This document shows, piece by piece, positions 8,962 to 16,759 of a DNA stretch of 64,000 nucleotides. Made by a program: the position numbers and the translations under genes. The DNA comes from Vitreimonas flagellata (GTDB taxonomy: Bacteria; Pseudomonadota; Alphaproteobacteria; Caulobacterales; Aquidulcibacteraceae), in NCBI RefSeq assembly GCF_004634425.1, contig NZ_SBJL01000003.1, positions 310,001 to 374,000 on the forward strand, in the 5' to 3' direction. The first letter of the stretch is position 1. Each line of letters opens with the position of its first letter. A model generated the notes under the pieces. That model was not told the DNA's origin. It saw only the letters and a list, made by a program, of their open reading frames with translations, and did not search any database.

Positions 8962-8998
8962 CAACACAAACGCCGCCGCGCTTGGGGCGCGACGGCGT
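8962..8998 (-). terminator. Rho-independent terminator of OmpA-like gene
   Basis: Read on the minus strand, ACGCCGTCGCG pairs with CGCGGCGGCGT (one G-U) and is followed by TTTGTGTTG. It lies just downstream of the OmpA-family stop at 9022. Confidence 0.7.
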
Positions 8999-9021
8999 CT
9001 CTTGTTCAGTCAGTTCAAAGC

Positions 9022-9678
9022 TTAGCCTTGGAACGCGCTGATATACACTTCAACGCGACGGTTGCGGGCGCGGCCCGAGTCCGTACCGTTGTCGGCGATC
9101 GGGCGGGTTTCGCCGTAGCCTTGCGCGATCAGACGCTGACGGATCACGCCGCCTTGCATCAGCACCGAAGCGACGTTCATCGCGCGGCGCTCAGAGAGGT
9201 CTTGATTGTAGGCGTCCGAACCCGTCGAGTCCGCATGGCCATACACGTCGACCGTGGTTTGGTTGTAGTCGCGCAGCACGCTGCCGACTTGCTGCAGCGT
9301 TGGCACGAATTGGCTCTTCACCGCGTCACGGTCGTAATCGAATGTAAGGTCAGATGGGAAGTTCAGCAGGATCTGGCTTTGCGACACGCGCGTCACGCCA
9401 ACGCCGGTGCCGGCAAGGCGCTCGCGCAGGTTCTGGTAGGTGCGATCCATATAATGGCCGATGCCGGCGCCCGCGAGCGCGCCGATGCCCGCGCCGATCA
9501 TGGCGTTGCGACGATCATCGCCGCCAGCCAGCGTGCCGGCCGCAGCGCCAGCGATCGCGCCGATGATGGCGCCGGTGCCTGTGTTGTTACGGGTGCGCTC
9601 ACCGGTGACCGGGTCGACGTTGGTGCAACCCACCATGAGCATAACTGCGGCAGCCATGGCTGCGAATTTGCGGATCAT
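9022..9678 (-). CDS. OmpA family lipoprotein with glycine zipper (YiaD-like)
   Basis: The product has 218 residues: signal peptide and lipobox (MLMVGC), a glycine-zipper segment (about 35-75, repeated GAGIGALAGAGIG), and a C-terminal OmpA domain (about 110-218) with YGHADSTGS and the peptidoglycan-binding LSERRAMNV and RNRRVEVYI motifs. It anchors the outer membrane to peptidoglycan. The start has GGAGGG seven bases upstream. It appears to be transcribed alone. Similar proteins are called YiaD or Lpp-like OmpA; I give no symbol. Confidence 0.92.
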   Translation of the reverse strand: MIRKFAAMAAAVMLMVGCTNVDPVTGERTRNNTGTGAIIGAIAGAAAGTLAGGDDRRNAMIGAGIGALAGAGIGHYMDRTYQNLRERLAGTGVGVTRVSQSQILLNFPSDLTFDYDRDAVKSQFVPTLQQVGSVLRDYNQTTVDVYGHADSTGSDAYNQDLSERRAMNVASVLMQGGVIRQRLIAQGYGETRPIADNGTDSGRARNRRVEVYISAFQG

Positions 9679-9778
9679 TGAAATCCCTCCAGTTCAAAAA
9701 GGGGGCGACTAAAAATCGAGCCCTATCCCGACGCGGAAAATGACGACGCCTGTCTGAGCACATCCTGAACAGACACGC

Positions 9779-10321
9779 CTAATTGGCCGATCCGGACGTG
9801 CTAAAGCGTTCGAGCCGCCCGAATTGTTCCATCACCACCGTATCTACCAGCGGAGCGATCCGGTCGAGCCCTAAACCGGCGTCTCCCGCTACGCGATAGG
9901 TCATTATGATTTTCGCGCCAGAGGCGTGCGGCGCAATCGTGAAGGTCAAAACGCCGCTAGCCCCAAGTTCTTGGAGCGGGCCGAGCGCGGTATCGAACCG
10001 GAGCGTGCGCACGCCCTCGTGCTCCATCACAAGAACCACGCGGCCGTGCTCGACTGATTGGCCGTCCCAGCGCTCGCACCAGCATCCGCCGGCGCGAAGA
10101 TCGACGCTCATGCGCCGCGCGTCGCCGGAATAGGTGTGCTCGGAATTCCACCAGCGGTTCAGTCGCGACAGCGCCCGCCAAGCTTCCTCCGGACTTGCCG
10201 ACGTTTCGGCTTCAGCGCGGAGAAGAAAGGCGCTTGGGCTGGATGAGGTGACTTCGGCGTGAGCGAGTGGCGACGCTAAGAGCGCGCAAACGAACGTGGC
10301 GGCAAAAGCAAAGAGACGCAT
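9779..10321 (-). CDS. Secreted SRPBCC-fold protein
   Basis: The product has 180 residues with a clear signal peptide ending LAHA. The remainder resembles the START/polyketide-cyclase (SRPBCC) ligand-binding fold: ASPEEAWRALSRLNRWW at the start and GLDRIAPLVDTVVMEQFGRLERF as the long C-terminal helix. Such proteins bind small hydrophobic ligands; here it would act in the periplasm. No catalytic site can be named. It is divergent from the kinase-like gene to the right. Confidence 0.75.
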   Translation of the reverse strand: MRLFAFAATFVCALLASPLAHAEVTSSSPSAFLLRAEAETSASPEEAWRALSRLNRWWNSEHTYSGDARRMSVDLRAGGCWCERWDGQSVEHGRVVLVMEHEGVRTLRFDTALGPLQELGASGVLTFTIAPHASGAKIIMTYRVAGDAGLGLDRIAPLVDTVVMEQFGRLERFSTSGSAN

Positions 10322-10422
10322 GTGTTCCTCCCGGGCCGTCAGCCAAACGCCGCTTGGCCGAAATCGGCAAGTCCCGTGCGTTGGTTAACCAGATTTCAGG
10401 AACCGATTTCCACAATGGCTCG

Positions 10423-11796
10423 GTGAATGCCGACGCTCATTCCGAGGCGCGGCCAGATCGGCCGCCGCTCGCTGGCTTAGTTGACCAGCGTACGCGCGCG
10501 CTTTTGCAAGTCGGCCAAGCCCGCGTTGCCAATGCGTGGATGCGGCTTGGCTCGTGTGCGATCGTCGCCATCGTCGCGATGTCGATCCTGGGCAATCTGT
10601 GGCCGATCGCGTGGTGGATCGGGCTCAGCGTCGTCATTTTCTTCGACCGCTCGCTCCACCAGCGTTTGCTGAAAGCGATTGACGCTGGCGAACAGCCGTC
10701 GATGACGTGGCTGGTGGTCTGGACGGCGGCGCAGAGCATCTACGGCAACACGCTCGCCATCATGTTGTGGTTCGCGCCTTATGTGCCGGGTGAATCGCTG
10801 GCGGTGATCTATCTGTGCGGCGGTTTGGCCAACGCGATCGCGACGCTGCGCGCGCATGCGGGGCTCACGCTCGCGGGGGCCGTGCCGACGCTTGGCTTTC
10901 TAATGGGGCTGCCGATCTTCAATTTCTTCGCGAACGGCGCGACCAATACCGCCGATCTGATGCTTGTCGTTGGCGCGCTGTTGTTGCTCGGGTTCGGCGT
11001 CAATCTCTGGAAGAGTTTGCTCGCTTCCGACGCCGCACACGCGCGCGCCGAAGAAGCGGCGATCCGCGAACAACAAGCTGCGGCGGCCGCCGCGCTCGCC
11101 AAAACCGACACGATTCAGCGTATGAACGATGAATTGCGCACGCCGATGATGGCCTTAATTGGCGCAGCTGAACATCTGCATCGCGTCGCCGCAACGCCTT
11201 CCGCGCGCGCACACATTGCGACGCTGGTGCAAGCGGGTGAGGTGTTGAAGCAGGTGCTCGATGATCTGACCGATCTTGATCGCCTTGAGAACGGAAGCCT
11301 TGAGGTCGAGCCAGCGCCGACCTCGGTGCGTGATATCGTGCGCAGCGCTCTAAGCGCGTTTCGCTCTGCCGCAGACGACAAAGGCCTTGAACTCTTCGCC
11401 GACATCAGCGCCGATATGCCAACGAGCATTGAGATGGATGCGCGACGGGTGCGCCAAATCCTCTTCAACCTGCTCGCGAACGCCGTGCGCTATACGCAGC
11501 ATGGCGGTGTGCGCGTGCGGGTGAGCGCGCAAGTCGCGCCATTGCCCGGGCGCGTGCGTCTGAGCTTCGTCGTTGCGGATACAGGGCTCGGCATGAGCCG
11601 CGCGCAATTGTCCGCGATTTTCGGGCGCGAGCGCGTGGCCGGCGCCAGCGACGGGCTTGGGCTTGCGATCTCGCTCAAGCTCGCGCGCGCGATGGGCGGC
11701 CACATCACGGCCAAGTCTGAGCCAGGCGAGGGCTCCGTTTTCACATTCACCTTCGACGCTCCGGTGATCAGCCGCAGCGCAAACGCCGCAGCCTAA
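10423..11796 (+). CDS. Histidine-kinase-like membrane protein with Asp in place of phospho-acceptor His
   Basis: The product has 457 residues. Five or six membrane segments lie between about residues 35 and 200, then a short coiled coil rich in Ala/Glu leads to the kinase core. The dimerisation box reads MNDELRTPM: Asp236 stands where the phosphorylated His of the canonical SHELRTP is expected. The ATPase domain looks intact, with the N box (FNLLANAVRYT), VVADTGLGMS and DGLGLAIS. It therefore may bind ATP but should not autophosphorylate in the normal way, as in DivL, where Tyr replaces His. No response regulator is adjacent. The GTG start at 10423 is a choice that avoids overlap with the divergent gene. 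Confidence 0.85.
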   Translation: MNADAHSEARPDRPPLAGLVDQRTRALLQVGQARVANAWMRLGSCAIVAIVAMSILGNLWPIAWWIGLSVVIFFDRSLHQRLLKAIDAGEQPSMTWLVVWTAAQSIYGNTLAIMLWFAPYVPGESLAVIYLCGGLANAIATLRAHAGLTLAGAVPTLGFLMGLPIFNFFANGATNTADLMLVVGALLLLGFGVNLWKSLLASDAAHARAEEAAIREQQAAAAAALAKTDTIQRMNDELRTPMMALIGAAEHLHRVAATPSARAHIATLVQAGEVLKQVLDDLTDLDRLENGSLEVEPAPTSVRDIVRSALSAFRSAADDKGLELFADISADMPTSIEMDARRVRQILFNLLANAVRYTQHGGVRVRVSAQVAPLPGRVRLSFVVADTGLGMSRAQLSAIFGRERVAGASDGLGLAISLKLARAMGGHITAKSEPGEGSVFTFTFDAPVISRSANAAA

Positions 11797-11807
11797 ACTC
11801 CCGGAGC

Positions 11808-11835
11808 GCCGGCGCCTCGCCGGCTATCTTTCTTT
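11808..11835 (+). terminator. Rho-independent terminator after the kinase-like gene
   Basis: The hairpin GCCGGCG-CCT-CGCCGGC is followed by TATCTTTCTTT, 11 bases past the stop codon. Confidence 0.7.
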
Positions 11836-11906
11836 CCACCGAGCCTCATGCCGGCGGGGCGGGCTCCGAATTACGCTTGACCGCCGCCGTCCGCTCATGC
11901 ATTGCT

Positions 11907-11925
11907 ATTGCGAGTGATTTGCAAT
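11907..11925. promoter_or_regulatory. Fur-box-like 19-bp palindrome
   Basis: ATTGCGAGTGATTTGCAAT has nine-base arms that match in seven of nine positions around a single central base. Length and the ATTGC/GCAAT ends resemble alphaproteobacterial Fur boxes. It lies in the 371-base gap 11797-12167, which otherwise holds a terminator, a 19-codon ORF and an inverted repeat. No iron gene is next to it. Confidence 0.45.
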
Positions 11926-11937
11926 AAAGGCGCGGCC

Positions 11938-11997
11938 ATGCTGACAATCGCCCGCTTGCTGAAGGCGCGCCGGCGCGCCCGGCGCCGGAAAGTTTGA
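11938..11997 (+). CDS. Possible 19-residue basic peptide
   Basis: This ATG-started ORF encodes MLTIARLLKARRARRRRKV. It has AAAGG seven bases upstream and begins 12 bases after the Fur-box-like site. The second half is almost all Arg and Lys. It may be a real iron-regulated peptide, or chance. Confidence is low because length gives no statistical support. Confidence 0.25.
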   Translation: MLTIARLLKARRRARRRKV

Positions 11998-12116
11998 GGG
12001 CGCGCGCATGGCGGTTGTTTTGATGCTCGGCGCAGGCTCCCTCGCGGACCTCATTGAAGTCGAGCGCATCGTATTGGGGCGGGGGCAAGCGTCCTGCCGC
12101 GGGTCCAGCGCCCCGA

Positions 12117-12161
12117 TCTCCTCTCCCGCGCGCGTTTCGGCCACGCCAGCGGGAGAGGAGA
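12117..12161. repeat. 13-bp inverted repeat next to vsr 3' end
   Basis: TCTCCTCTCCCGC (12117-12129) is matched exactly in reverse by GCGGGAGAGGAGA (12149-12161). It lies a few bases beyond the vsr stop and could end vsr transcription, but no T run is seen. It resembles the arms of repeat family 1. Confidence 0.6.
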
Positions 12162-12167
12162 CCCAAT

Positions 12168-12593
12168 TTACTTTGCGAGAAAAGCGTCGAGCTTGCGAGA
12201 CAGCGGCGCGGCTTGGCGTGTCTCGCATTCCCACACTGTAAGACTAACCCAGCCTCGCGCCTTTAGTGAGGCGAGAGCCGAGGCGTCGCGCGCGCGATTG
12301 CGTGCGATCTTGTTTTGCCAATAGGCAGCATTGTCTTTCGGTTGACGCGCGCCGCGTTTGCAATCGTGGCCGTGCCAGAAACAGCCATGCACGAAGATGA
12401 CTTTGCGCATCGCGCCGAACACGAGATCCGGTTTGCCCGGAAGCGCTGCGCCGTTCAGCCGATAGCGGCGGCCGTAGCCAAGTGCGCGTACGGCGGTCCG
12501 AACAGCAAGCTCAGGCGCGGTGCCGCTCGACTTCACCGCGCGCATGATGGCGGAGCGTTTGGTTTGATCGAAGACGTCGTGACCGCGCGCCAT
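12168..12593 (-). CDS. vsr: Very short patch repair endonuclease Vsr
   Basis: The product has 141 residues, the normal size. Vsr nicks 5' of the T in T:G mismatches that arise when 5-methylcytosine is deaminated. Seen motifs: DVFDQTKRSAIMRAVKS at the start, GKPDLVF with the catalytic Asp, VFVHGCFWHGHDC, and NAAYWQNKIARNRARD. The ATG overlaps the stop of the methyltransferase gene by one base (TAATG), so the two are co-translated. This pairing is well known from E. coli dcm-vsr. The mismatch context should follow the site of the neighbouring methyltransferase, which is unknown. Confidence 0.93.
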   Translation of the reverse strand: MARGHDVFDQTKRSAIMRAVKSSGTAPELAVRTAVRALGYGRRYRLNGAALPGKPDLVFGAMRKVIFVHGCFWHGHDCKRGARQPKDNAAYWQNKIARNRARDASALASLKARGWVSLTVWECETRQAAPLSRKLDAFLAK

Positions 12594-13729
12594 TAGGCGG
12601 TTCGGCGAGTCGCCGCTGCGCCGACGAGCGGACGAAGAAGGTGCTGCGAAAGCCAGCGCACGACGGGTACACACACGGCGTCGCCGATCAGGTGAAGTGC
12701 AGCGGTTTGGCTCGCAGGCAATGGGTATTCGTCCGGAACGCCCATCAAACGTGCGGCTTCACGCGGTGTAAGCAGGCGCGAGCGAATGTTGTCGCCTTCG
12801 ACGAAGAGCAGCAATTGACGGCTCGAACCGCCGGTGGGCGTACGCAGGCAACCGGCGATGCCGTCAAAGCGGGCTTCGGCGCGTTGGACACGTTCGCCGT
12901 GCTCGATGCGGATGCGGCGGAAAACGGCGCCAACTTCGCGTCGGCCGCTTTCGCGCAACGCGTCGACGCGGGCGCGTTGCAGCGGGCTCATCTGAGAAAG
13001 CAGCTTCGCGGTTTGCTCGTCGCTATTCCACGCGACGCCCTCGTCTTCGAGCACATCGGCCAAACGCGTGTTGCGCTTGGGCGGCGTGTCGAGGCGCCAC
13101 CAGACGAAATGCTTGCGGAGAGTGTCCGGCAAGCGGGCGACGACGTTGCGGAGCGCCATCGAATGAAACGGTTCAATTGGGCCGGACGAAATGAGGTGCG
13201 ACGGCGCGGTGCGCGCGGCGATGATGAAGAGGCGCGGCCGCGATTGCGGCGTGAAGAGTGCGGCGTCGATCTCCAGCGCGCCAACGCGATAGCCCAAGCC
13301 ATCGAGCGCGTGGACGAGCGCTGTGAAGTCCGCGCCGCCGTGTGAGCTCAAAAGCCCCGAGACGTTTTCGAGCGCGAGCACCTCGGGCGCGCGCTTCTCG
13401 TGGGCGAGCTTTTCGATCAGGCGATGGAAGCCCCAGAAGGCGCCCGAGCGCGGGGCCGCCAGACCCCGTCGCGCGCCGGCGAGGGAGAGGTCTTGGCAGG
13501 GGAAGCTGGCCCAGGCGAGTGACGCCTGGCCGGGCAGGTCGGCGCTGGCCAGGTTCCAGATGTCGCCCTGGCGCATATCGGCTTCGCCCCAGGCGGTGCG
13601 GTAGGCGCTGGCCTTGGCCGGATCGAAGTCATTGGCGAAAACGCAGGCGAAATCCGGTTCCAAGCCCAGCCGCGCCAGACCGCCACCCGCGAAAAACTCA
13701 TAAAGTGGGGCGCCGGAATCACGCTGCAT
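12593..13729 (-). CDS. DNA (cytosine-5)-methyltransferase
   Basis: The product has 378 residues. It transfers methyl from SAM to C5 of cytosine. Motif I is FFAGGG (residues 12-17), motif IV is FPCQD with catalytic Cys78, motif VI is ALENVSG (Glu121), and motif VIII is SRPRLFII. The C-terminal motifs LTPREAARLMGVPDEY and IGDAVCVPV are present. It is coupled to vsr and no restriction endonuclease gene lies nearby, so it is probably an orphan, Dcm-like enzyme. The recognition site cannot be read from sequence. The start at 13729 puts motif I close to the N-terminus, as is usual. Confidence 0.92.
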   Translation of the reverse strand: MQRDSGAPLYEFFAGGGLARLGLEPDFACVFANDFDPAKASAYRTAWGEADMRQGDIWNLASADLPGQASLAWASFPCQDLSLAGARRGLAAPRSGAFWGFHRLIEKLAHEKRAPEVLALENVSGLLSSHGGADFTALVHALDGLGYRVGALEIDAALFTPQSRPRLFIIAARTAPSHLISSGPIEPFHSMALRNVVARLPDTLRKHFVWWRLDTPPKRNTRLADVLEDEGVAWNSDEQTAKLLSQMSPLQRARVDALRESGRREVGAVFRRIRIEHGERVQRAEARFDGIAGCLRTPTGGSSRQLLLFVEGDNIRSRLLTPREAARLMGVPDEYPLPASQTAALHLIGDAVCVPVVRWLSQHLLRPLVGAAATRRTA

Positions 13730-13797
13730 TGTTTTATGGTACAGGTTCTCGGCGGCTCTGGCTCCCTTGGGGGGCGCCGGCCAAGTGGGGGACGCCC

Positions 13798-14667
13798 ATG
13801 CGGGCCTTTGTGCGCGGACTGTGCTTGGCCTCGGCGCTTGCGCTGGGGGCGGTGACGATTGCGGGCTGCCAGCGCGAACAGCAGGCGACCGAAGAAGGCC
13901 CAACCACGCCGAGCAACGCCGAGCGCGAAGCCGCGATGGCGGCCGAGCAATTGGCGGCGTTGGGCGGGCCGGCCAACGCGCAACAGCGCGCCTTGTTTGA
14001 AGGTGAGTTTCAGGCCTCGGGCGGCATTGGCGCGCTCGACACTGGCGAAGGCTCGTCCGAAGGCGCGTGGGAGCTCCGACTGCTGCCGGACTATGCGCAA
14101 TTCTCGCGGCCGGGCCTTGGCGAGGACGGCGGCATTCCGGGCGAACGCGATTATCGCGAACGCGGCATGCGTGTCGTCGCCGGCGCCGTGACGATCACGA
14201 TCATGAACCAGGCCTGCACGTCGAGCGGCGGCGAACTGCCCTACACGGCGCACGTGCTGTTTGAGGGCGTGGCGTACACGGGCTGCGCGCGGCGCGGCAT
14301 TAGTGATGGCCCGCGGCCAACGTGGGCGTCGGTGTTGCCGGAATTGATTCCGGCGATCGATGCGTGCCTTGCGCGCGCGGAAACGCGGCCGGCGCGGGTG
14401 ACGTTCGCGACCACGCTCGGCGAAGGCGAAGTGAGCGTGCGGATTCGCGAAGCCAATGGCTCGCGCCATGAATGCATTTCCAATAGCGCGGGCTCGGAAG
14501 TGTTCGTGTTCGAACCGCTCTCCGATCTCGACCGCAGACCCGGCGAAGGTGATCCGGAATTCGTCCGCGGCGGCGGCCAGCCGGCGGCGCAAAATTGCCG
14601 GACGTCGGAGGCGGCGGTTTCGCGCGCGGGCGAACAATTGGGCTGGCTGGTGCGCCGCTCCTGCTAG
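13798..14667 (+). CDS. Lipoprotein with COG3650-like segment
   Basis: The product has 289 residues with a signal peptide and lipobox (VTIAGC). Residues 45-165 contain FEGEFQASG, MNQACTSSGGELPYTAHVLF and YTGCARRG, resembling the COG3650 cysteine pair also found in the lipoprotein at 8479. The second half has two further Cys positions (CLARAE, HECISNS, QNCRTS) and may be a second domain. GGGGGA stands upstream of the ATG. The function is unknown. It is divergent from the methyltransferase gene. Confidence 0.75.
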   Translation: MRAFVRGLCLASALALGAVTIAGCQREQQATEEGPTTPSNAEREAAMAAEQLAALGGPANAQQRALFEGEFQASGGIGALDTGEGSSEGAWELRLLPDYAQFSRPGLGEDGGIPGERDYRERGMRVVAGAVTITIMNQACTSSGGELPYTAHVLFEGVAYTGCARRGISDGPRPTWASVLPELIPAIDACLARAETRPARVTFATTLGEGEVSVRIREANGSRHECISNSAGSEVFVFEPLSDLDRRPGEGDPEFVRGGGQPAAQNCRTSEAAVSRAGEQLGWLVRRSC

Positions 14668-14668
14668 C

Positions 14669-14693
14669 GCGGGTCTGAAGACCCGCGCTCCGT
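14669..14693. repeat. Repeat family 3 (GCGGGTCTGAAGACCCGC)
   Basis: A short hairpin GCGCGGGTCTGAAGACCCGCGC directly after the lipoprotein stop. The same sequence recurs at 54706-54729, after ileS. It lacks a T tail. Confidence 0.7.
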
Positions 14694-14762
14694 AGTAATT
14701 CGTCGCAAGCGCGTTGCCATCGGCTCAAACCTCGCGTGCACTCCCCGCAAGGGGAGATCGTC

Positions 14763-15176
14763 ATGCTGCTTGGACCACGCGCGCACGCAGATCGCGTCGA
14801 GTTTTCGCTTTCGATCGTGCGCATCGCGCTCGCCATTCTGCTCTTCATTCATGGCGCGTTTCGCGCGTCGCATTGGGATCCGTACGTCACGGGCTTTGGC
14901 GAGTGGCTCGGCTCGATCGGATTTCCGTTCGGCTTCTATTGGGCGGCGGCCGTGACCTTGTACGAACTGATCGCGCCGCTCTTTCTCGTCGCCCGCCGTT
15001 TCGTGACGCTGGCGTGCTTGGGTCACATCGTCATCGTCGCTCTCGGCATGGTGCTGGTGCATTACCCGGACGGTTGGTTCGTTGTCGGCGCCGGGCGCAA
15101 CGGCATGGAATATTCCGTGATGCTGTTGGCGGGCTTGATCGCCGTGGCCTGGGCGTATGCGCCGCGCAAGGAATAG
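14763..15176 (+). CDS. DoxX family membrane protein
   Basis: The product has 137 residues with four predicted membrane helices, the DoxX/DoxD-like pattern: IVRIALAILLFIHG near the start, then WAAAVTLYELIAPLFL, LACLGHIVIVALG and YSVMLLAGLIAVAWAY. The family is linked loosely to redox or thiol handling at the membrane. The ATG has AGGGGAG six bases upstream, which selects it over a further-upstream ATG at 14736. Repeat family 2 copies follow it. Confidence 0.8.
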   Translation: MLLGPRAHADRVEFSLSIVRIALAILLFIHGAFRASHWDPYVTGFGEWLGSIGFPFGFYWAAAVTLYELIAPLFLVARRFVTLACLGHIVIVALGMVLVHYPDGWFVVGAGRNGMEYSVMLLAGLIAVAWAYAPRKE

Positions 15177-15217
15177 CGCCCGCGAAGGCGCCGCGCGCCG
15201 AGGCTTATGCGCTTGCC

Positions 15218-15257
15218 CGTCCCGGGTTCTCAGCTTCGCTGAGCCCCGGGATGACGG
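15218..15257. repeat. Repeat family 2, partial copy
   Basis: CCCGTCCCGGGTTCTCAGC...CCCGGGATGACGG is a half-length form of the element whose full copy begins at 15319. The small hairpin CTCAGC-TTC-GCTGAG is inside. Confidence 0.65.
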
Positions 15258-15318
15258 AGTTTAACTCGTGTCGCTTGGAGACCGCTTCTCGTATTCGGTG
15301 CGCGTGGCTGAGCTCAAT

Positions 15319-15419
15319 CGTCATCCCGGCCGTAGCGAAGCGGAGAGCCGGGACCCAGAGCCGCCTATTCATCTTTTGCCCTGGGCCCCGGATCGCGCTC
15401 CGCGCGTCCGGGATGACGG
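15319..15419. repeat. Repeat family 2, full copy
   Basis: This 100-base element starts CGTCATCCCGG and ends CCGGGATGACG, forming one long imperfect inverted repeat with inner hairpins (GGACCCAG/CTGGGCCC). Further copies lie at 21225 (short) and 58977 (full), and a fragment at 51602. Such REP-like elements are common in Alphaproteobacteria. Confidence 0.75.
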
Positions 15420-15474
15420 AGACTCTTGATTGAAGGACGTGTGTGATGCCGGCTGGAAGCCGGCGGTCCGCTAC

Positions 15475-16119
15475 TTAGTTGAACAGTGCTTGCATCCATT
15501 CGACGGCGTTGCCGAGTATGGCGACGCTGACGCGGGCGCCGACATAGACGGAAAGCACGGAGGCGAGGGCTGCGGGGATCGTCAGCAGCATGAGAATGCC
15601 GTCGCGTTGCAGAAGCGCGAGCGCGGTCATCGCCACGGTCATGCCGGGCGGCCAGTTCGCGAACGGGATCGGCAGGATCAGGATCAGCGCCATCAGCAGT
15701 GTTTGCAGGCCGATGACGATGGTCGCGGGAAAGCGTGTGAGCGCCGACCAGCGCGGCTTGATCAAATATTCGATGCGCTTCAGCGGCGGTGTCGCCACGC
15801 GCAGCGTCTTGCGCAGCGCCTCGCAATCGATGCGCATTTCGCGCATGCCGCGCGGAATCCAAAGTCGGTGCGAGCCGAACACCAATTGCAGCGCAGGCGC
15901 CAGCATCAGAAAGCCGAAGATGGTCGAGATGCCGGGGATGTTCGGGATGCACATCGGCAGCGCCAAAACAAGCAACAGCACGCCGTGCGCGCGCGAATCG
16001 AGTCGATCCAGCAATTCGCCAACGCTCACGCTCTCGCCTGGAAACGCCTCGACCAGATCGTCCAGGAGGGCGGAGGCCGCGTCAGAATGGGCGGCCGGGG
16101 AGGCGGAGGGCGGATTCAT
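15475..16119 (-). CDS. ExoD-like exopolysaccharide synthesis membrane protein
   Basis: The product has 214 residues with an N-terminal soluble stretch (about 1-50) followed by four or more membrane helices. The segment SVGELLDRLDSRAHGVLLLVLALPMCIPNIPGISTIFG has the repeated PxxPG pattern typical of ExoD (PF06055). ExoD affects exopolysaccharide production and alkali tolerance in rhizobia; the mechanism is unknown. An in-frame ATG at 16194 would add 25 residues, but that segment looks non-conserved. Confidence 0.8.
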   Translation of the reverse strand: MNPPSASPAAHSDAASALLDDLVEAFPGESVSVGELLDRLDSRAHGVLLLVLALPMCIPNIPGISTIFGFLMLAPALQLVFGSHRLWIPRGMREMRIDCEALRKTLRVATPPLKRIEYLIKPRWSALTRFPATIVIGLQTLLMALILILPIPFANWPPGMTVAMTALALLQRDGILMLLTIPAALASVLSVYVGARVSVAILGNAVEWMQALFN

Positions 16120-16220
16120 GTGGGCTGAATGCAGCGTCACATGGGGCGCCGGCGGAAGTTTGGCTAGGTGGTTGCGACGTTCAGACGTCATCAACCATAC
16201 CGGCGTACTCCCCTTATTTC

Positions 16221-16703
16221 ATGCGCGTCCGTTCGCATCTTGCCGCTCTCGGCCTCGCCCTCGCGGTCGCCAGCTGCGCAGGCTCGGAGCCGCCTGCCGA
16301 ATTGTCAGGGCTGTGGAGTGCCGGGCCGGCGGCGTGCGAGGCGGGTGTTGGCGTTCGTTTCGAGCGCGATGCGATCGAGGTGGTCTATGCACGGCAGACC
16401 GAAACCCTGTTCGACAATCCCCGCTACGAGCTTGAGCGCGGCGGCGACAATTTCCGCATTCGCATCACGTACGACCTGCCGCGCGTGGCGGGCGGGGCGC
16501 GCACGGTGGGCGCGCATGGCGTGGTCGTGCTGATGCGCACCAATGACGGGCGCATTTCGCCGGAGATGCACAATCTGGTCGATGGGCGCACGGGTGCGGC
16601 CCGGACGCGGATCGTTGATGATCCGGCAGTGACTGCGCTTTCGTTGCAGCCGTGCGGAGCGCATCCGTGGCGCGAGGGCCTGCGCGGGCGGCTCAACACA
16701 TAG
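16221..16703 (+). CDS. Hypothetical lipoprotein
   Basis: The product has 160 residues with a signal peptide and lipobox (AVASC). The mature part starts PPAELSGLWSAGPAACEAG and ends LQPCGAHPWREG, with two Cys that could form a disulfide. No family recognised. The predicted beta-rich pattern (alternating hydrophobics in RYELERGGDNFRIRITY) suggests a small lipocalin-like or START-like barrel, but this is a guess. It is followed closely by a terminator. Confidence 0.65.
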   Translation: MRVRSHLAALGLALAVASCAGSEPPAELSGLWSAGPAACEAGVGVRFERDAIEVVYARQTETLFDNPRYELERGGDNFRIRITYDLPRVAGGARTVGAHGVVVLMRTNDGRISPEMHNLVDGRTGAARTRIVDDPAVTALSLQPCGAHPWREGLRGRLNT

Positions 16704-16704
16704 A

Positions 16705-16738
16705 AAAACCGCCGGCTTTCACCGGCGGCTTTCCCATT
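16705..16738. terminator. Rho-independent terminator
   Basis: AAAAACCGCCGG-CTTTCA-CCGGCGGCTTTCCCATTTT lies between the convergent lipoprotein and CC_3452-like genes and can act in both directions. Confidence 0.8.
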
Positions 16739-16759
16739 TTGCCCGGGCTGAGGGCGATT

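Noticed and set aside
12008-12241. 77-residue plus-strand frame before vsr
   Set aside because: It runs through the 13-bp inverted repeat and into the vsr coding region on the opposite strand, with no clear ribosome-binding site. It is more likely non-coding.
13342-13797. Upstream extension of the lipoprotein at 13798
   Set aside because: The frame stays open far upstream only because it is antisense to the methyltransferase gene. The signal peptide with lipobox starts at 13798.
15430-16128. Plus-strand frame of 232 residues opposite the ExoD-like gene
   Set aside because: It is a shadow: Arg/Gln/His-rich and without domain similarity.
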